Assembly: GCA_023376005.1 (NCBI GenBank)
Contig: CM042160.1
Coordinates: 84,743,229 to 84,807,228, forward strand
Reading direction: 5' to 3'
Source of the DNA: Doryteuthis pealeii
Taxonomy: Eukaryota; Mollusca; Cephalopoda; Myopsida; Loliginidae
Length of the DNA stretch: 64,000 bases
Below the pieces are notes generated by a model. That model searched no databases and was not told where the DNA came from. It saw nothing but the letters and a program-made list of their open reading frames with translations. Shown one piece after another: positions 1-10,859 of the stretch (positions are counted from its first letter, which is position 1; every line of letters starts with the position of its first letter). Position numbers and translations under genes: made by a program.

Positions 1-173
1 CGCCAACTCAGCCTATGAGTAGCACAGGGATCTGTGCAGTAAAGTAAGGAGCTGATGGCACGTGTGACGCTCTACCTCAGATGCAAAAACAATCTCCTAG
101 ATCTAGCACAAGTGAACAGGGGATACACCCCCTTGCTGAATGGCTGATACCAACTTTAGGCCACCCTGACAAC
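1..173 (+). repeat. SINE-A copy, cut by window edge
   Basis: This is the 3' body of the commonest SINE in the window, called SINE-A here. It lacks the tRNA-like head, which lies outside the window. The conserved body runs from CGCCAACTCAGC through CTGTGC and GGAGCTGATGG to the end CCACCCTGACAAC. Eleven further copies or part copies in the window define the family. It abuts a LINE fragment. Confidence 0.85.
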
Positions 174-545
174 TTATTAGTTTTAAAGAATTCTTTCAAG
201 CCGTAGTTGTGTCAGTACTACTGTATGGCTGCACCACGAAATGCCCAGAGAATAAGCTAACAAGAATGCTGTGTGCAATCTTGAACCCCACAAAAAAGCA
301 GATGTATGGCCACTTACCCCCTATCACACAAACCATCAAAGTGAGACATGCTGAAAAAGCAAAGGCAAACTCATAAGTGAGGTTTTACAGAGGAAACCTG
401 CACATGGGCAGGTCAGTGTGGGCTATACAATAAAGACCTATATCAACCAGCTCTATGCAGATACTGGATGCTGCACAGAGGATCTTCCAAGGATAATGAA
501 TTATAGGGACGGTTGTCGAGAGATTATCATAGATATTGAAGCTGC
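174..545 (+). repeat. LINE fragment, 3' end of reverse transcriptase ORF
   Basis: Conceptual translation gives the decayed C-terminal part of a non-LTR retrotransposon polyprotein. It includes a phrase like VSVLLYGCTT, then MYGHLPPITQTIKVRHA, then a region around DTGC. The same peptide order recurs at 9015-9690 and in antisense at 1434-2495, so this is a repeat and not a gene. Stops and frameshifts show it is dead. Confidence 0.75.
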
Positions 546-1078
546 TCGCACAACATGAGGAGTTTTAAAAGGTAACTCAAAATTAAATTTAATAGGAGAA
601 TGGAAACCAGGATATAGAAAACATCTTTGGACCAAAGCAGCAGTATGGAGAGGGGGGGCTTGCTTGGGCAACAGCACATCCTCAAAAAAAAAAAACCCGC
701 CCAAGCTACATCATTCCAGAAAAGAAAGAAAAAAATTGGACACTACTCCATTGTCTTTTGCAGACGGAAGTATGCCAACACAATTTTCAGGTTGGTCCTT
801 TTGTTTGTGTATTAAAGTGTGTAAGTCTTGTATGGCCAATGTGCAGCCGAGCCAGTATTACTTCTTCCTTGGTGTTTAATGGTTGATGAACTGTCAATAG
901 CAATTCATGCCTTTCCAATGAATATGTTGACATCACTTTCTGTAGAAGAGATATTGCTACCGAGGTATATAAAAATGGTCTACTAATTTCAGAGGCATGC
1001 TATTTAATTCAAAATTTAGACTAGATTAAAAACATGTAATATAGGTGGATTGCAAAAAAAAAAAAATTAAAAAAAAAA
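546..1078. other. AT-rich spacer, further LINE-like scraps
   Basis: There is no supportable gene. Around 890-1000 a short stretch (ATTCATGCCTTTCCAATGAA, then TATTGCTACCGAGGTATA) resembles the antisense LINE segment at 2395-2495, so part of it is likely another LINE scrap. Poly(A) runs occur at 685-694 and 1056-1078. Short open frames here are not credible genes. Confidence 0.5.
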
Positions 1079-1325
1079 GGTCCGGGTTAGCTCAATCAAT
1101 AGAGCATTCAGCTAGAAACCACAACGTTCCTAGTTTTATACTGGCCCTCGCCAACTCAGCGTACGAGTAGCACAAGTACATGTGCGGTAAAGTAAGGAGC
1201 TGATGGTAGGTGTGGCACTCCACCTCAGATGCTAAAATAATATCCTTGTTTAGCGCTAGTGAAAAGGGGATAGACTCCCTCGCTGTCTGGCTGATACCGA
1301 CATTAGATGACCCCCACCAACTTTA
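1079..1325 (+). repeat. SINE-A, full length
   Basis: The tRNA-like head has an A-box-like TTAGCTCAATCAATAGAG and a degraded B box. It continues through the family body to GACCCCCACCAACTTTACTT. The ACTTT/ACTTA-type tail is shared with other copies. Confidence 0.85.
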
Positions 1326-1433
1326 CTTAAAGTAAATTATGATGTATACATATCAATAATTGCACAGATTCTATATAAAAATTTAAAAAAAAAAAACAAA
1401 AAAAAAAAAAAACAGGTTGTATTAACAGTACAC

Positions 1434-1875
1434 AGACCCCCATGCATATACTGTTATCACGAGGTCATGCCGACAGCATGGATTCCTATGACTCACCAAC
1501 CGTCCCTATCAGTCCTCGCTCCTGACAGGTCTTCCATACGACATCCAGTATCCACACAGCTGATTGACACATGTCTTTGCTGATCATGCAACACTATAGT
1601 GTCCACAAGAGAATGTCACTTATAAGTTCATCCTTACTTCTACAGCAGTGTCCAGCATTCGTGGTATGGATGATTGTGTGATAGAGAGTAAGTGGCCATA
1701 CAGGTATTTTTTGTAGGGTGCTGCTTCTAGGATGTGTTCAAGACAGTACGCAGCATCTTTGTGCAATTACCATCTAGCTTTTTACTCAGTGTTTTTGTTA
1801 AAGTCCAGGTGGTGCAGCCATACAGTAGCACCAACACAGCTACAGCTTGGAAGAATTATCACTATCTTATCAGAG
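1434..1875 (-). repeat. LINE fragment, antisense, 5' part of a split copy
   Basis: Read on the minus strand this is the same LINE ORF end as 174-545 and 9015-9690; the complement of TATGGCCACTTAC lies at about 1690-1702. It is interrupted by the inverted-repeat element at 1884-2361, and the LINE resumes at 2362. Confidence 0.75.
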
Positions 1876-1883
1876 AGATCAGA

Positions 1884-2361
1884 GGTAATTCATGAGGAAG
1901 TGCGTCCCGGTCTCCTGCCTCAAAAATTGCTACCCAGTGACTATCAAAATAACAACCCCAGTTTGTCATAATTCTTGTTTATCGTAATTTGTTGTAATTC
2001 TTGTTTAGATATGAAGATGGATATATAGTTTGGAATAGACTGAGATAGATAGATAAACAAAATAATATAGATAGATATGAACAAATGGAGATAGATAGAT
2101 ATTTTCTACAAGTAAATGTATTGGGGGGGGTCGCATCTTTTTTTGTCGTAATTCTTGTTTATTTAAACTAAAAACAAGACATTAAACAAACATGAATAAA
2201 AAAAAATCTTGGTATCTAAAGTAATATAGATAATTATGAACAAATTGAGATAGATATGAAGATGGATAGTTTTGAATAGACTGAGTTGGGTTGTTATTTT
2301 AATAGTCACCGGGTAGCAATTTTGAGGCAGGAGACCGGGACGCACTTCCTCATAAATTACC
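1884..2361. mobile_element. 478-bp inverted-repeat DNA transposon (MITE-like) with 8-bp target duplication
   Basis: The left end GGTAATTCATGAGGAAGTGC and the right end, whose complement begins GGTAATTTATGAGGAAGTGC, form terminal inverted repeats of about 75 bp with few mismatches. The element is flanked by AGATCAGA at 1876-1883 and again at 2362-2369. Joining the flanks restores LINE sequence. The interior is AT- and GATA-rich with no transposase, so it is non-autonomous. An 8-bp duplication fits hAT, P or Merlin families; the family is not assigned. Confidence 0.85.
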
Positions 2362-2500
2362 AGATCAGATTTCTATATGATCAATAATCTGCCTATAGCA
2401 GTCCATGCCTTTCCCATGTGTATATCAACATCACTTTCTATAGAGGAGATATTACTACCTAGGTTTATGAACTGGGTCAACTAATTTCAGATCCTAATTG
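2362..2500 (-). repeat. LINE fragment, antisense, continuation after the nested insertion
   Basis: The minus-strand translation matches, in decayed form, the LINE phrase LGSNISS...DV...GKAWTAI that is also visible at about 9170-9230 on the plus strand. It continues the LINE split by the element at 1884-2361. Confidence 0.7.
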
Positions 2501-2864
2501 GTATCATCCTTTTGGGTGTTGCCATTTTATTTTTCTCAGCCATTTTGACCAATTGAAAATGGACGGTAGAGTATTTCTAAGTCTATGCCTGGTTGTCATG
2601 GTACCAAACTTATCTATCAATGAAAATAAATAAATAGCTAACACACAGAATACATAGATATATGCTCATAAATATATTAAAAACACACACACACACACTA
2701 GACAAGAGGAGAGGGGGGGGGAAACAGATCAAAGAGAATCATCAAACTAGAATACAGACCATCAGACTGGATATGGAATTAACCAGTCTGATTTATTACC
2801 CATCTCCCATCCACTATCCTGGAAAAGACTATATCTACCGATTTATATATATATATATATAAAA

Positions 2865-3680
2865 AGGGCAGTTGTGTGTATCTGTATGTCCGTAGGAAAC
2901 TTCGAAAATAAAACAATTAATGACAAAGTAAATATATATATACACATTAAATATCACCAGGGATTGGTTTTTGAGCAAAAATAATAGAGGTTTGATTTAT
3001 ATTCGTGAAAAACTAAAATTTAAATGATAACAGCATGAATTTTTTTTTCATTTAATATTTTAAATAGTAGACATTAACATTTCTTTTCAGAATAGCTGGA
3101 TCAATGCAAGATCTATTTTTTTTTTTTACATAGGGATTTAAATGGCGCATCCCACGAGGATCCAACTCACGATTCAGTAATAATGGATGTGTGGACTAAC
3201 TTTAAAAATCTCCCTCTACCAGGCGCCACCGGGTAGCCACTGCTGTACTAGCACTGTATGATGTGTATGTACGTCCGGAGGAAATTAAGAAAATAAAACA
3301 ATTAAAGACAAATAAATAAATATATATATATATAATATATATATATATATATAATATATATATATATATACACACATTCATTATCACTAGATCTTGTTTT
3401 TGGAGCAAAAATAATGAAGGTTTGATATATATTTGTGAAGATAATTAAAAAATAAAATTTAAAATGATAAAAGCATGGAATTTTTTTGCATTAAGTATTT
3501 TAAATAGTAGACATTAATTTGTTTCAGAGTGTCTGGATCAACGCAAGGTCTTTTTACATAGGGATTTTAATGGGGCATCCTGCGAGGATCCAACTCGCAA
3601 TTCAACAATGGATCTGCAAGACTACCTTTTTACTCTCCCCTCTACCCAGGCGACACTGGGTAACCGCTTCTAGTATTGAA
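2865..3680 (+). repeat. Two tandem copies of a ~400-bp interspersed repeat
   Basis: Copy 1 spans about 2865-3252 and copy 2 about 3258-3680. Both have the order: CAGTTG-type start with TGTATGTCCG, GAAAATAAAACAATTAA, an AT microsatellite, TTTTTGAGCAAAAATAAT-like, TTTTAAATAGTAGACATTAA, AGCATCC/ACGAGGATCCAACTC and an end at GGGTAGCCACTGCT or GGTAACCGCTTCT. A third copy is at 29910-30305. No transposase is present. Confidence 0.75.
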
Positions 3681-3854
3681 ATAAATCTTAACACAGATCC
3701 ATTTTATTAGTTTGAAGTATAAAGAGAAAGCTGGACTGATCCAAAAGTAATTTTGGCATTATCAAATTTGCTACTTAAATATATAAGATCGGCCAACTAG
3801 ATCTTTCTAGATTACAAAAAACACAATTTACTGCCACAAAATATTTTCGAACTC

Positions 3855-4100
3855 GGGAACTTTCTTGTCGTAATCGGGAGCCATCATGGAACTTTGAACC
3901 TAACCCTTTATACCCCCGTGGACTAAATAAAGGGTTAGTTTCAAAGTTCCGTGATGGCTCCCATTTACGACAAGAAAGTTCCCGAATTCGAATTGAAGGT
4001 TCCCCGAGTCAGACAAGAAATACCTGAAGAAGGCCGGAGGGCATATCGTCCAAACGTTGTACAAATAACAATGAAGATGGGGACAATAGTCTGAATAACG
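3855..4100. repeat. Foldback repeat with CTGAAGAAGGCC module
   Basis: Arms of about 57 bp (3858-3916 and 3925-3985) are near-perfect reverse complements around an 8-bp centre. A conserved block follows (ACCTGAAGAAGGCCGGAGGG, then ATAACAATGAAGATG) that recurs at about 6645-6720, 20812-20990 and 27215-27330, and in part at 47300-47430. Confidence 0.75.
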
Positions 4101-4142
4101 CAGATAATACCAAAATATTTTCTTTCAGACAGAAAGAATGAA

Positions 4143-4400
4143 GTATTTACCCAACACCTTTACACTAACAGGATATGACACAAGGTCAATTTTAAAGAGT
4201 TTAACAGGTTTGAATTTAGTTTTCCTTCTAGACCAATTGCCATACCAAGGTCAAATAAACCCACTGTTCCACTATTTACCCATAGCTGGGGAGAGAATAT
4301 TTGGAATGGATGCATACCATTCCACACTATATAAACACAATGTGAAATGCAAACAGCCTCGTCCAGGATTTGAACTATTTGCCATGTCTATTTCCCACAA
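4143..4400 (-). repeat. SINE-C fragment
   Basis: On the minus strand this follows the order of the intact copy at 62861-63153: the tail with CCTTGTGTCATATCC, the segment AACCTGTTAAACTC, and the GGGTAAATAGTGG segment. It is clearly diverged. The (AT)n tract from 4456 lies beyond its head. Confidence 0.7.
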
Positions 4401-4463
4401 GAAACATTGTACCTTCAACAAAAGGAGTAGTGGTAAAGCTAATGGAGAGCAACCAACCAACAT

Positions 4464-4552
<89 letters not shown>
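4464..4552. repeat. (AT)n microsatellite
   Basis: An almost uninterrupted AT dinucleotide tract with a few TTA/TTT breaks. Open frames translating as poly-IY across it are artefacts. Confidence 0.95.
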
Positions 4553-4557
<5 letters not shown>

Positions 4558-4712
4558 TGCCAGGAATATCAATCATATTTTAAACTGTTAATGGTCAGAT
4601 GCAAGTGAACTTAGGCAACTGACAATGGTAGCTCCATCTAGTTCATGTCTTTTTTTTTTTTTTCAAAAGATATTATCTATTACAATTATGGCTTGGACTG
4701 GTGTATATGCAT

Positions 4713-4743
<31 letters not shown>

Positions 4744-4786
4744 GAGACTGGTGAATCTAATTACTACACAGAGATTTTGGTAAATT

Positions 4787-5160
4787 TATAATTAGTTACA
4801 CAAATGAGTGTAACCTCCCCTTGTTTGTTTCACATTGAGGAAGCCGTATGTTTTGGTTGGCCATTTTCATTTCACTGTAAATACGAATTTATTCGAGTCT
4901 ATACAACTGCATGTTTTAAAACGAATATATCATAAAATGTGTTCTTAATAACAATTAAGTTCATTTCAAATAATGCGCAAGCACAATTAAAAACACATTT
5001 TATTATATTTTTGCTTAAACCATGCAGTTGTATTGATTCAAACAAATTTATTTTTAGTGTAGATTTACGGTGAAATGAAAATGGCCGACCAAAACATAAG
5101 ACTTCCTCAAAGTGAAACAAACAAGGGGAGGTTACACTCATTTATGTAGCTAATGTTCAG
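4787..5160. repeat. Foldback (MITE-like) element with ~150-bp arms
   Basis: The left arm (about 4787-4945) and right arm (about 4991-5160) are reverse complements with scattered mismatches and small indels. Shared landmarks are AACCTCCCCTTGTTTGTTTC and GGCCATTTTCATTTCA, each seen once per orientation. The loop is about 45 bp and there is no coding content. Confidence 0.8.
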
Positions 5161-5668
5161 ATTACTGAGCTTTTCATGTGTTGGAATGTAATACAAGAGT
5201 TAAAAAGTACATGCTTAAATTTAGCCAGATACTATATAACCTAGGCAAGTCTGGCAACATACATCTAGTATTATGATAAACAGAAAAAATGATTTACAGC
5301 CAAAAATTTAGCTGTTAAGTTGAAACATTCTTTGAAAATGAAGGAGGTAACAGGAGATTTTTAAAGATTATTTCTATTATTTCAGCCAGAAACCTATTTG
5401 TCCGATTTATGTTATTAAAAGATTTTGTTGGTTTTTTTTTTTTTTTGTTTTTTTTTTGTTAGTCCTGATTTTCATGGGCCTGAAATAACTAGCCATGTTA
5501 TTTCTCTTATATTTATGTATGTGTGACATCAGGAACACAGTCAGCAAAATTTATCTAAATCAACATTTCAAGGCATGAAAATAAAAAGCTATAAAAGTTA
5601 GGAGTTAAAATAATTATTCATGACAAGCAGGACTTGTGGATATACCACACTATGATAATGTACAAGTA

Positions 5669-5924
5669 AAGTAGTAAAGTCTACGGGGCGGCCTAAAGTC
5701 GGTATCAGCCAGTCAACGAGGGAGTCTTTCCCCTTTTCAATAGCGCTAGAACCCAGGAGATTGTTTTTAGCGTCTGAGGTGGAGCGCCACATCTACCATC
5801 AGCTCCTTACTTTACCACACAGATCCCTGTGCTACTCATACGCTGAGTTGGCGAGGAACGGTATCGAACTAGGAACCTTGTGGTTTCTAGCCGAACGCTC
5901 TACCGACTGAGTTAAAGCGGCCAT
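5669..5924 (-). mobile_element. SINE-A, full length, with 14-bp target duplication
   Basis: A complete antisense copy. The tRNA-like head lies at 5840-5924 (complement of GGTTCCTAGTTCGATACC and of AACTCAGTCGGTAGAGCGTT). The tail is at 5669-5690. It is flanked by ATAATGTACAAGTA at 5655-5668 and 5925-5938, a 14-bp direct repeat expected for LINE-mediated retrotransposition. Confidence 0.92.
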
Positions 5925-6129
5925 ATAATGTACAAGTACTTATGTCAATAAAGTTCTGAAGAAGCTTCATCTAATAAGGAGGCGAAATATCAATTGAATT
6001 TATGCTGTCTGTGTTGTTATATCCACATTTTCCTCTACTCTCAACCATATTTTGTCGGATTTATTCAAATAAATGATTCGATTATTGTATTATAGCATTG
6101 CTTAAACATTTGAAACCCTAATGAATGTG

Positions 6130-6400
6130 TATTTTACCACATATCCCATGTATACAGGTTAGGCACAAGGCCCTATTAATGTGGAACCACCCACAAACCG
6201 AAGTTCATGGGAGCAGGTGCAAAAAATACTTTGATTCCGTCGGCATTCCCCCTCAAGGGTACTGTCTCAGGCACTAGGCAATAAACTCAGCCCTGCCCCA
6301 TTAAATCAAGGGGGCAGGTGTTGCCTGGGGGGTTGGCTCCCTGGATTCAAAGCTGTCAATTTTATTAACAGTCCACGGCCGAAGCCACAGAATGTCATTC
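6130..6400 (+). repeat. Interspersed repeat R6, copy 1
   Basis: A relatively GC-rich ~270-bp segment that matches 27385-27660 in reverse orientation. Shared blocks include GGCACAAGGCCCTATTAATG, GCATTCCCCCTCAAG and GGGGGCAGGTGTTGCCTG. No clear frame is conserved. The family is not recognised. Confidence 0.75.
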
Positions 6401-6479
6401 TTTCTAATATTAATTTTAAATATCTTTACTTATAATTTAAAAAAAAACAAAAAAAAAAAAAAAAAAAATTCTTTTATTA

Positions 6480-6730
6480 ATTTCTCTGAATTTTTGAGAT
6501 GAGGCTTGATAATTAATATTACTTGGATTATTCAGACTATTGTCCCCATCAATTGTTGAAGACAGTTCTAAGTGACAGTTATCTCTAGACTGAAGGTTCA
6601 ATCCTGGTCAGGGGCAGCAATAATGAGAACAGGATACCCCCTTGGACTGAATAAAGGGTTAGGTTCAAAGTTCCGTGATGGCTCCGATTATGACAAGAAG
6701 TACCTGAAGAAGGCCGGATACACACTCAGC
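6480..6730 (+). repeat. CTGAAGAAGGCC-module repeat, rearranged copy
   Basis: It begins with TTTTTGAGATGAGGCTTGAT and ATTACTTGGATTATTC, then switches to the CCTTGGACTGAATAAAGG block and TACCTGAAGAAGGCCGGA. The block order resembles 3855-4100, 20812-21020 and 47200-47430. It is truncated after GGCCGGA. Confidence 0.7.
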
Positions 6731-7021
6731 AGATTTCTCTCACACATGCATAAAAGAGGATCTTTAAAATATAATTGTTTAATTGACAATGTAATATAGA
6801 AATTCACTGTCAAGAGATAATTAAAAAACAGATCCCACTGAACTAAACTAGAAAAAGAGATGGTATAACCATAATGTCAGCTTTAACAACTGATGAAAAT
6901 ATGACAACAGTACAATATTATCAAACAAACAAAAATCTCTCATAATAAAATAGGATATTGTGAAAAAAAAAAAAAAAAAAAAAGCACAAATTTACAGGGA
7001 GGCAACAATAGCATCTGGAGC

Positions 7022-7546
7022 CAGGGCTAGACAGTAACGCCATCCCGTCGACAATAAAAATTACATCCAGGCCGATTAATTTGTCATCCGGGACAGTTTG
7101 CCAGGGACGGTAAAAAATTTTCCTAAAAGTTATTACTACATTCCAATAATGGCCGTCCATTAATTGCCCGAATGCTGAACTCAAATGAGGCTACGGCACC
7201 GCAGGTCTATTCTCAAAGCCATGTAATGAATAATGGTAGAGGGAGATAGTTTAAAAGGACCGAATTATGTACTACTAACCCTACTCAGGGTAACTTAAAG
7301 TAAAAAAGTATTTTTTTAGCTCAAAACACACAAGGAAATGGATTTTTTTGTCCAAATATCTAGAATTATCACTGCTTCAACTTTTCTTAATGTTTTATTA
7401 AATGTTATTATGCTACTGATGACTGACAAGTATAGATGATGCTAATGAATTAAAAAAAATATTTTGATTTTGGGACGGTCCAAACCCCATTCGGGGCAGT
7501 TGATAATTTTTATTCGGACGGTCATGAAAAAAAGGGTCGGGGCCTA
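7022..7546. mobile_element. 525-bp hAT-like non-autonomous element
   Basis: Perfect 8-bp direct repeats TCTGGAGC flank it at 7014-7021 and 7547-7554. Subterminal regions are similar in inverted orientation: both ends carry AATAAAAATTA preceded by a CCGTC motif within about 50 bp of the end. The left end starts CAGGGCTAGA, as hAT elements often start CAGGG. No transposase frame is visible. The superfamily call rests on duplication length and end motif. Confidence 0.75.
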
Positions 7547-7700
7547 TCTGGAGCAAAAATTATGCATCCTAGAACATGCTGAAAACAAATTGCTGACCAA
7601 AAGCAAATTGATATCATTGTAGACATCATTATATTTCTCCTGTGTCATTTACCACCAGACTAATTCCATATTCATTCTCATATATTTCGACAACCCAAAT

Positions 7701-7885
7701 GGACCGGTTTAGCTCAGTCAGTATAGCGTTCGGCTAGGAATCACAAGGTTCCTGGTTCAATACCGGCCCTCACCAACTCAGGGCATGAGTAGCACAGGAA
7801 TCTGTGCAGTAAAGTGAGGAACTGATCGTAAGTTTGGCACTCCACCTCAAATTCTAAAATAATCTCCTTTGTCTAGCGCTATTGG
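7701..7885 (+). repeat. SINE-A, 3' truncated
   Basis: The tRNA-like head is intact (AGCTCAGTCAGTATAGCG, GGTTCCTGGTTCAATACC). The copy stops after CTAGCGCTATTGG. It shares the variant TAAGTTTGGCACTCCACC with the next copy at 7985-8170, so both belong to one subfamily or one arose by local duplication. Confidence 0.85.
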
Positions 7886-7984
7886 TGGTGTCATTTGTAT
7901 GTGAGCAATGGTACTTAGTCACTGATAAATTTCTCTCTTCTCTTAAAAGCTGTTGTTTTTTAAACAGCGGGAAGTTTAGATTTT

Positions 7985-8170
7985 GGTTTCAATACTGGCC
8001 CTTGCCAACTCGGTGTAAGAGTAGCACAGGAATCTGTGCAGTAAAGTGAGGAACTGGTGGTAAGTTTGGCACTCCACCTCAGATGCTAAAATAATCTCCT
8101 TGGTCTAGCGCTAATGAAAAGGGGATAGACTCCCTTGCTGATACCGACATTAGGCTGCACCGACAACTTT
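7985..8170 (+). repeat. SINE-A, 5' truncated
   Basis: It starts inside the B box (GGTTTCAATACTGGCCC) and runs to the family end GCACCGACAACTTTACTT, followed by an (AT)n tract at 8179-8218. Confidence 0.85.
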
Positions 8171-8174
8171 ACTT

Positions 8175-8220
<46 letters not shown>

Positions 8221-8539
8221 CATTTGCGCTGTCCAAATAGATGAGGATGAATATGGAAGTTTATAACTTTAGGATTTATCATCTCGCCGTTTCCGTTTCA
8301 ATACTCTTAAATATTCCTTCCAAAGCAAGAGACTGGGGTCGTCAACAGATCTGTCAAAGAACCAGAATGAGAGTGACATTTGGTTGGAACATCAAAAGTA
8401 GATGACTTTTCTGCCTGACCAATTTCTACGAGAGAAGGAAAAACAAGATCCTCGTTAAAAGTGCAGTTTTCACAACAGCTCGATAGAGATGTGATTTGCA
8501 ATGAGAGATGAAACAAGCCTCTTTGGTGGAGTCACTCAT

Positions 8540-8650
8540 AACAACACTCCTCAGATTTTGAATTCAAAATCTTTCTCCTAGACTAGTTTTCCTACCAAGG
8601 ATAGAGAGTCTAGTCTGCCCTATTTACACACAACTGGAGGGTGGAGGAGA
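8540..8650 (-). repeat. SINE-C fragment
   Basis: Short antisense match to the SINE-C body: CTCCTAGACTAGTTTTCCTA, AGTCTGCCCTATTTAC and CTGGAGGG occur in the same order as in 62940-63030. Confidence 0.65.
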
Positions 8651-8770
8651 TGAAGTGGAATGTAAACTTCTAGATATATATAAAAAAAAAAAATTTTAAA
8701 TAAAAAAAAAAAAAAAACAACCAAAAACTGAATTTTGCTAAATATATGCTTCATATATTGTACAAGAGAG

Positions 8771-9012
8771 GGCCGGGTTAGCTCAGTCGGTAGAGCGTTC
8801 AGCTAGAAATCACAAGGTTCCTCGTTTGATACCGGCCCTCACCAACTCAATGTATGAGTAGCACAGGGATCTGTGCGGTAAAGTAAGGAGCTGATGGTAG
8901 GCGTGACGCTCCACCTCAGATGCAAAAAAATCTCCTAGGTCTAGCATTAGTGAAAAGGGGATAGACTCCCTCGCCGATTGGCTGATACCGACTTTAGGCC
9001 ACTCCGACGACT
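8771..9012 (+). repeat. SINE-A, full length
   Basis: A well preserved copy: GGCCGGGTTAGCTCAGTCGG head, B-box-like CTCGTTTGATACCGGCCC, body, and end CCACTCCGACGACTTAT. It lies directly against a LINE fragment, as at 1-545. Confidence 0.9.
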
Positions 9013-9014
9013 TA

Positions 9015-9690
9015 TATTACACAATCCGAATCATTCCTGCATAGTCTAGAGAAGACAAAGGCATTGGCCTCTATATAAACTCAGAAAAACAGAGTTAATA
9101 TGTTTTAAACAATATGGAGACATCTCCATACTGAGTGGTAAGTTCTCAAATTAGACCAGTTCATATACCTCGGTAGCAATATTTATAGAAAGTCATGCTG
9201 AAATGTATAGAAAGGCATGGACAGCTATAGACAAATGGAAATCCAATCGCTCTGATAAGATAAAACAAGAAGCTATAGCCGTGTCAGTGTTACTGTATGG
9301 CTGCACCACTTGGACTAACAAAACACAAAGAAAAAAAGCTAGTTAGAAACTACACAAGGATGCGGTGTGCTGTCTTGAAATCTTGGAAGCAGCATCCCAC
9401 AAAAGAGCAGCTGTATGGCCACTTACCCCATATCAAAGAAATCATCCAAGTAAGATGAACAAGACATGCTGGACACTGCTAGAGAAGTAAGGATGAACTC
9501 ATAAGTGATGTTCTGTGGAAATTTACACACGGTCAGATCAGTGTAGACTGACCAGCAAAAACCAAACATTAATAAGCTCTGTGCAGATACTGGATGCTGT
9601 GCAGAAGAAATGGGGCAATGACCGATAGGGACGAGTGGCGAGAGAGAGTCATGGGAATCCAAGCCGTCAGCATTACCAGATGATTTTTAT
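9015..9690 (+). repeat. LINE 3' ORF fragment, longest copy
   Basis: Conceptual translation gives decayed peptides in the order IGLYIN, YLGSNI, KAWTAIDKWKS, VSVLLYGCTTW, QLYGHLPHIKEIIQVR and LCADTGC, typical of the C-terminus of a widespread animal non-LTR retrotransposon ORF2. Stops and frameshifts are present. It ends near AATAAAATCTAAG. Confidence 0.8.
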
Positions 9691-9861
9691 TGTAATAAAA
9701 TCTAAGTTTTGTATAATGTTTTTAATTCAAAATCAATGAATTTGATGGTTTGTTTTGTTTTACGGCATATCAACCTCGGTGGGTCATTTAATGCCGATAA
9801 AGTTGTGAAATAAATCAATTCTTAATGCATAATACAATTTTGTTTACCAACTCATGTTTTT

Positions 9862-10620
9862 CTATTTAACTCATAGATGGGACCCTAATAGGTACTACCA
9901 CTCCGGGTCAGAGTGGACCAGGGAGCAATGGTGATGAAGGGGTGCTACACATTCCCCAAACCTCCAAAACTGGAACCTCACCATCAGATAGAGTTTAATG
10001 TTATTCCCAGGACATCTAGACCCTCAGTCACCGCCTTCTAGCACCCATATGATAAAAAGGGGTTGGGGCTTGCCATAAGGGCAATAGGGTTGGGAAAGTC
10101 ATATAGGTGCTAGGGCTTGACATGACCAGCCATTTGATCGGAGGGGGCCTCCCTACCGCCCGTCTAGCCCAAGATAGGGCCAAAGTGGGGTATTGCAAGT
10201 CATGCAATGAATTTGAAGAAATTATTTAATTGCATATGAAGTGGTAAGATATATATTACTCGTAATTCGAACTTTATGCCCATTATAATATAATTAGTGA
10301 TGCTGATAGCTTTTTGATTGTGTGCATCCTGGGAAGCACATATTTGCTTTGAATGTGTCACCGGAAAAATTTATGGGTCCCAACTAGAACCATCTAACTC
10401 CTACCTTGTAATCTATCCTGTGTAATTCTTCTAAGAAACTATTGAAATGCATTTACAGTTAGCTTAAATCGGTGAGGGAAGAAAATACAAAAACACTGGG
10501 ATGCAGGATGCATACCTATCAGCATCTGTGTATAAGAGTCAATGTATTGCACTGTTTGTTTAAATATATATGAGTAAGTAAGTAAAGTAAGTCGTTGGGG
10601 CAGCCTAATGTCAGTATCAG
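9862..10620 (+). repeat. Long inverted-repeat element family T, copy 1
   Basis: It begins TAACTCATAGATGGGACCCT with TACTACCACTCCGGGTCAGA and GTGATGAAGGGGTGCTAC. The interior, with GATAGCTTTTTGATT and GCACATATTTGCTTTGAATG, matches 12100-12170 and 12480-12790. The complementary terminal repeat is not evident here. No coding frame is supported. Confidence 0.65.
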
Positions 10621-10832
10621 CCAAACAATGAGGGAGTCTATCTCCTTTTCACTAGCGCTAGATCAAGGAGATTATTTTAGCATCTGAGGTGGAGGGCCAC
10701 ACCTACCATCAGCTTCTCACTTTACCGCACAGATTTCTGTGCTATTCATACGCTGATTTGGCGAGGGCCGGTATCGAATCAAGAACCTTGTGATTCCTAG
10801 CCGAACACTCTAGCGACTGAGCTAAACCGATT
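10588..10832 (-). repeat. SINE-A, full length
   Basis: Antisense copy with a tail of AAGTAAGTAAGTAAAGTAAG at its plus-strand left side and a tRNA-like head ending near GACTGAGCTAAACCG. Confidence 0.88.
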
Positions 10833-10859
10833 GTACTTTGAACTTCATGACCATTATAT

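Noticed and set aside
1079..1160. tRNA gene suggested by GGTTAGCTCAATCAATAGAG
   Set aside because: It is the head of a SINE; the anticodon arm is not paired and the body continues without a tRNA end. The same applies to all SINE-A, -B and -C heads.
3202..4608. Frames containing poly-IY
   Set aside because: Translation of (AT)n tracts and SINE-C sequence.
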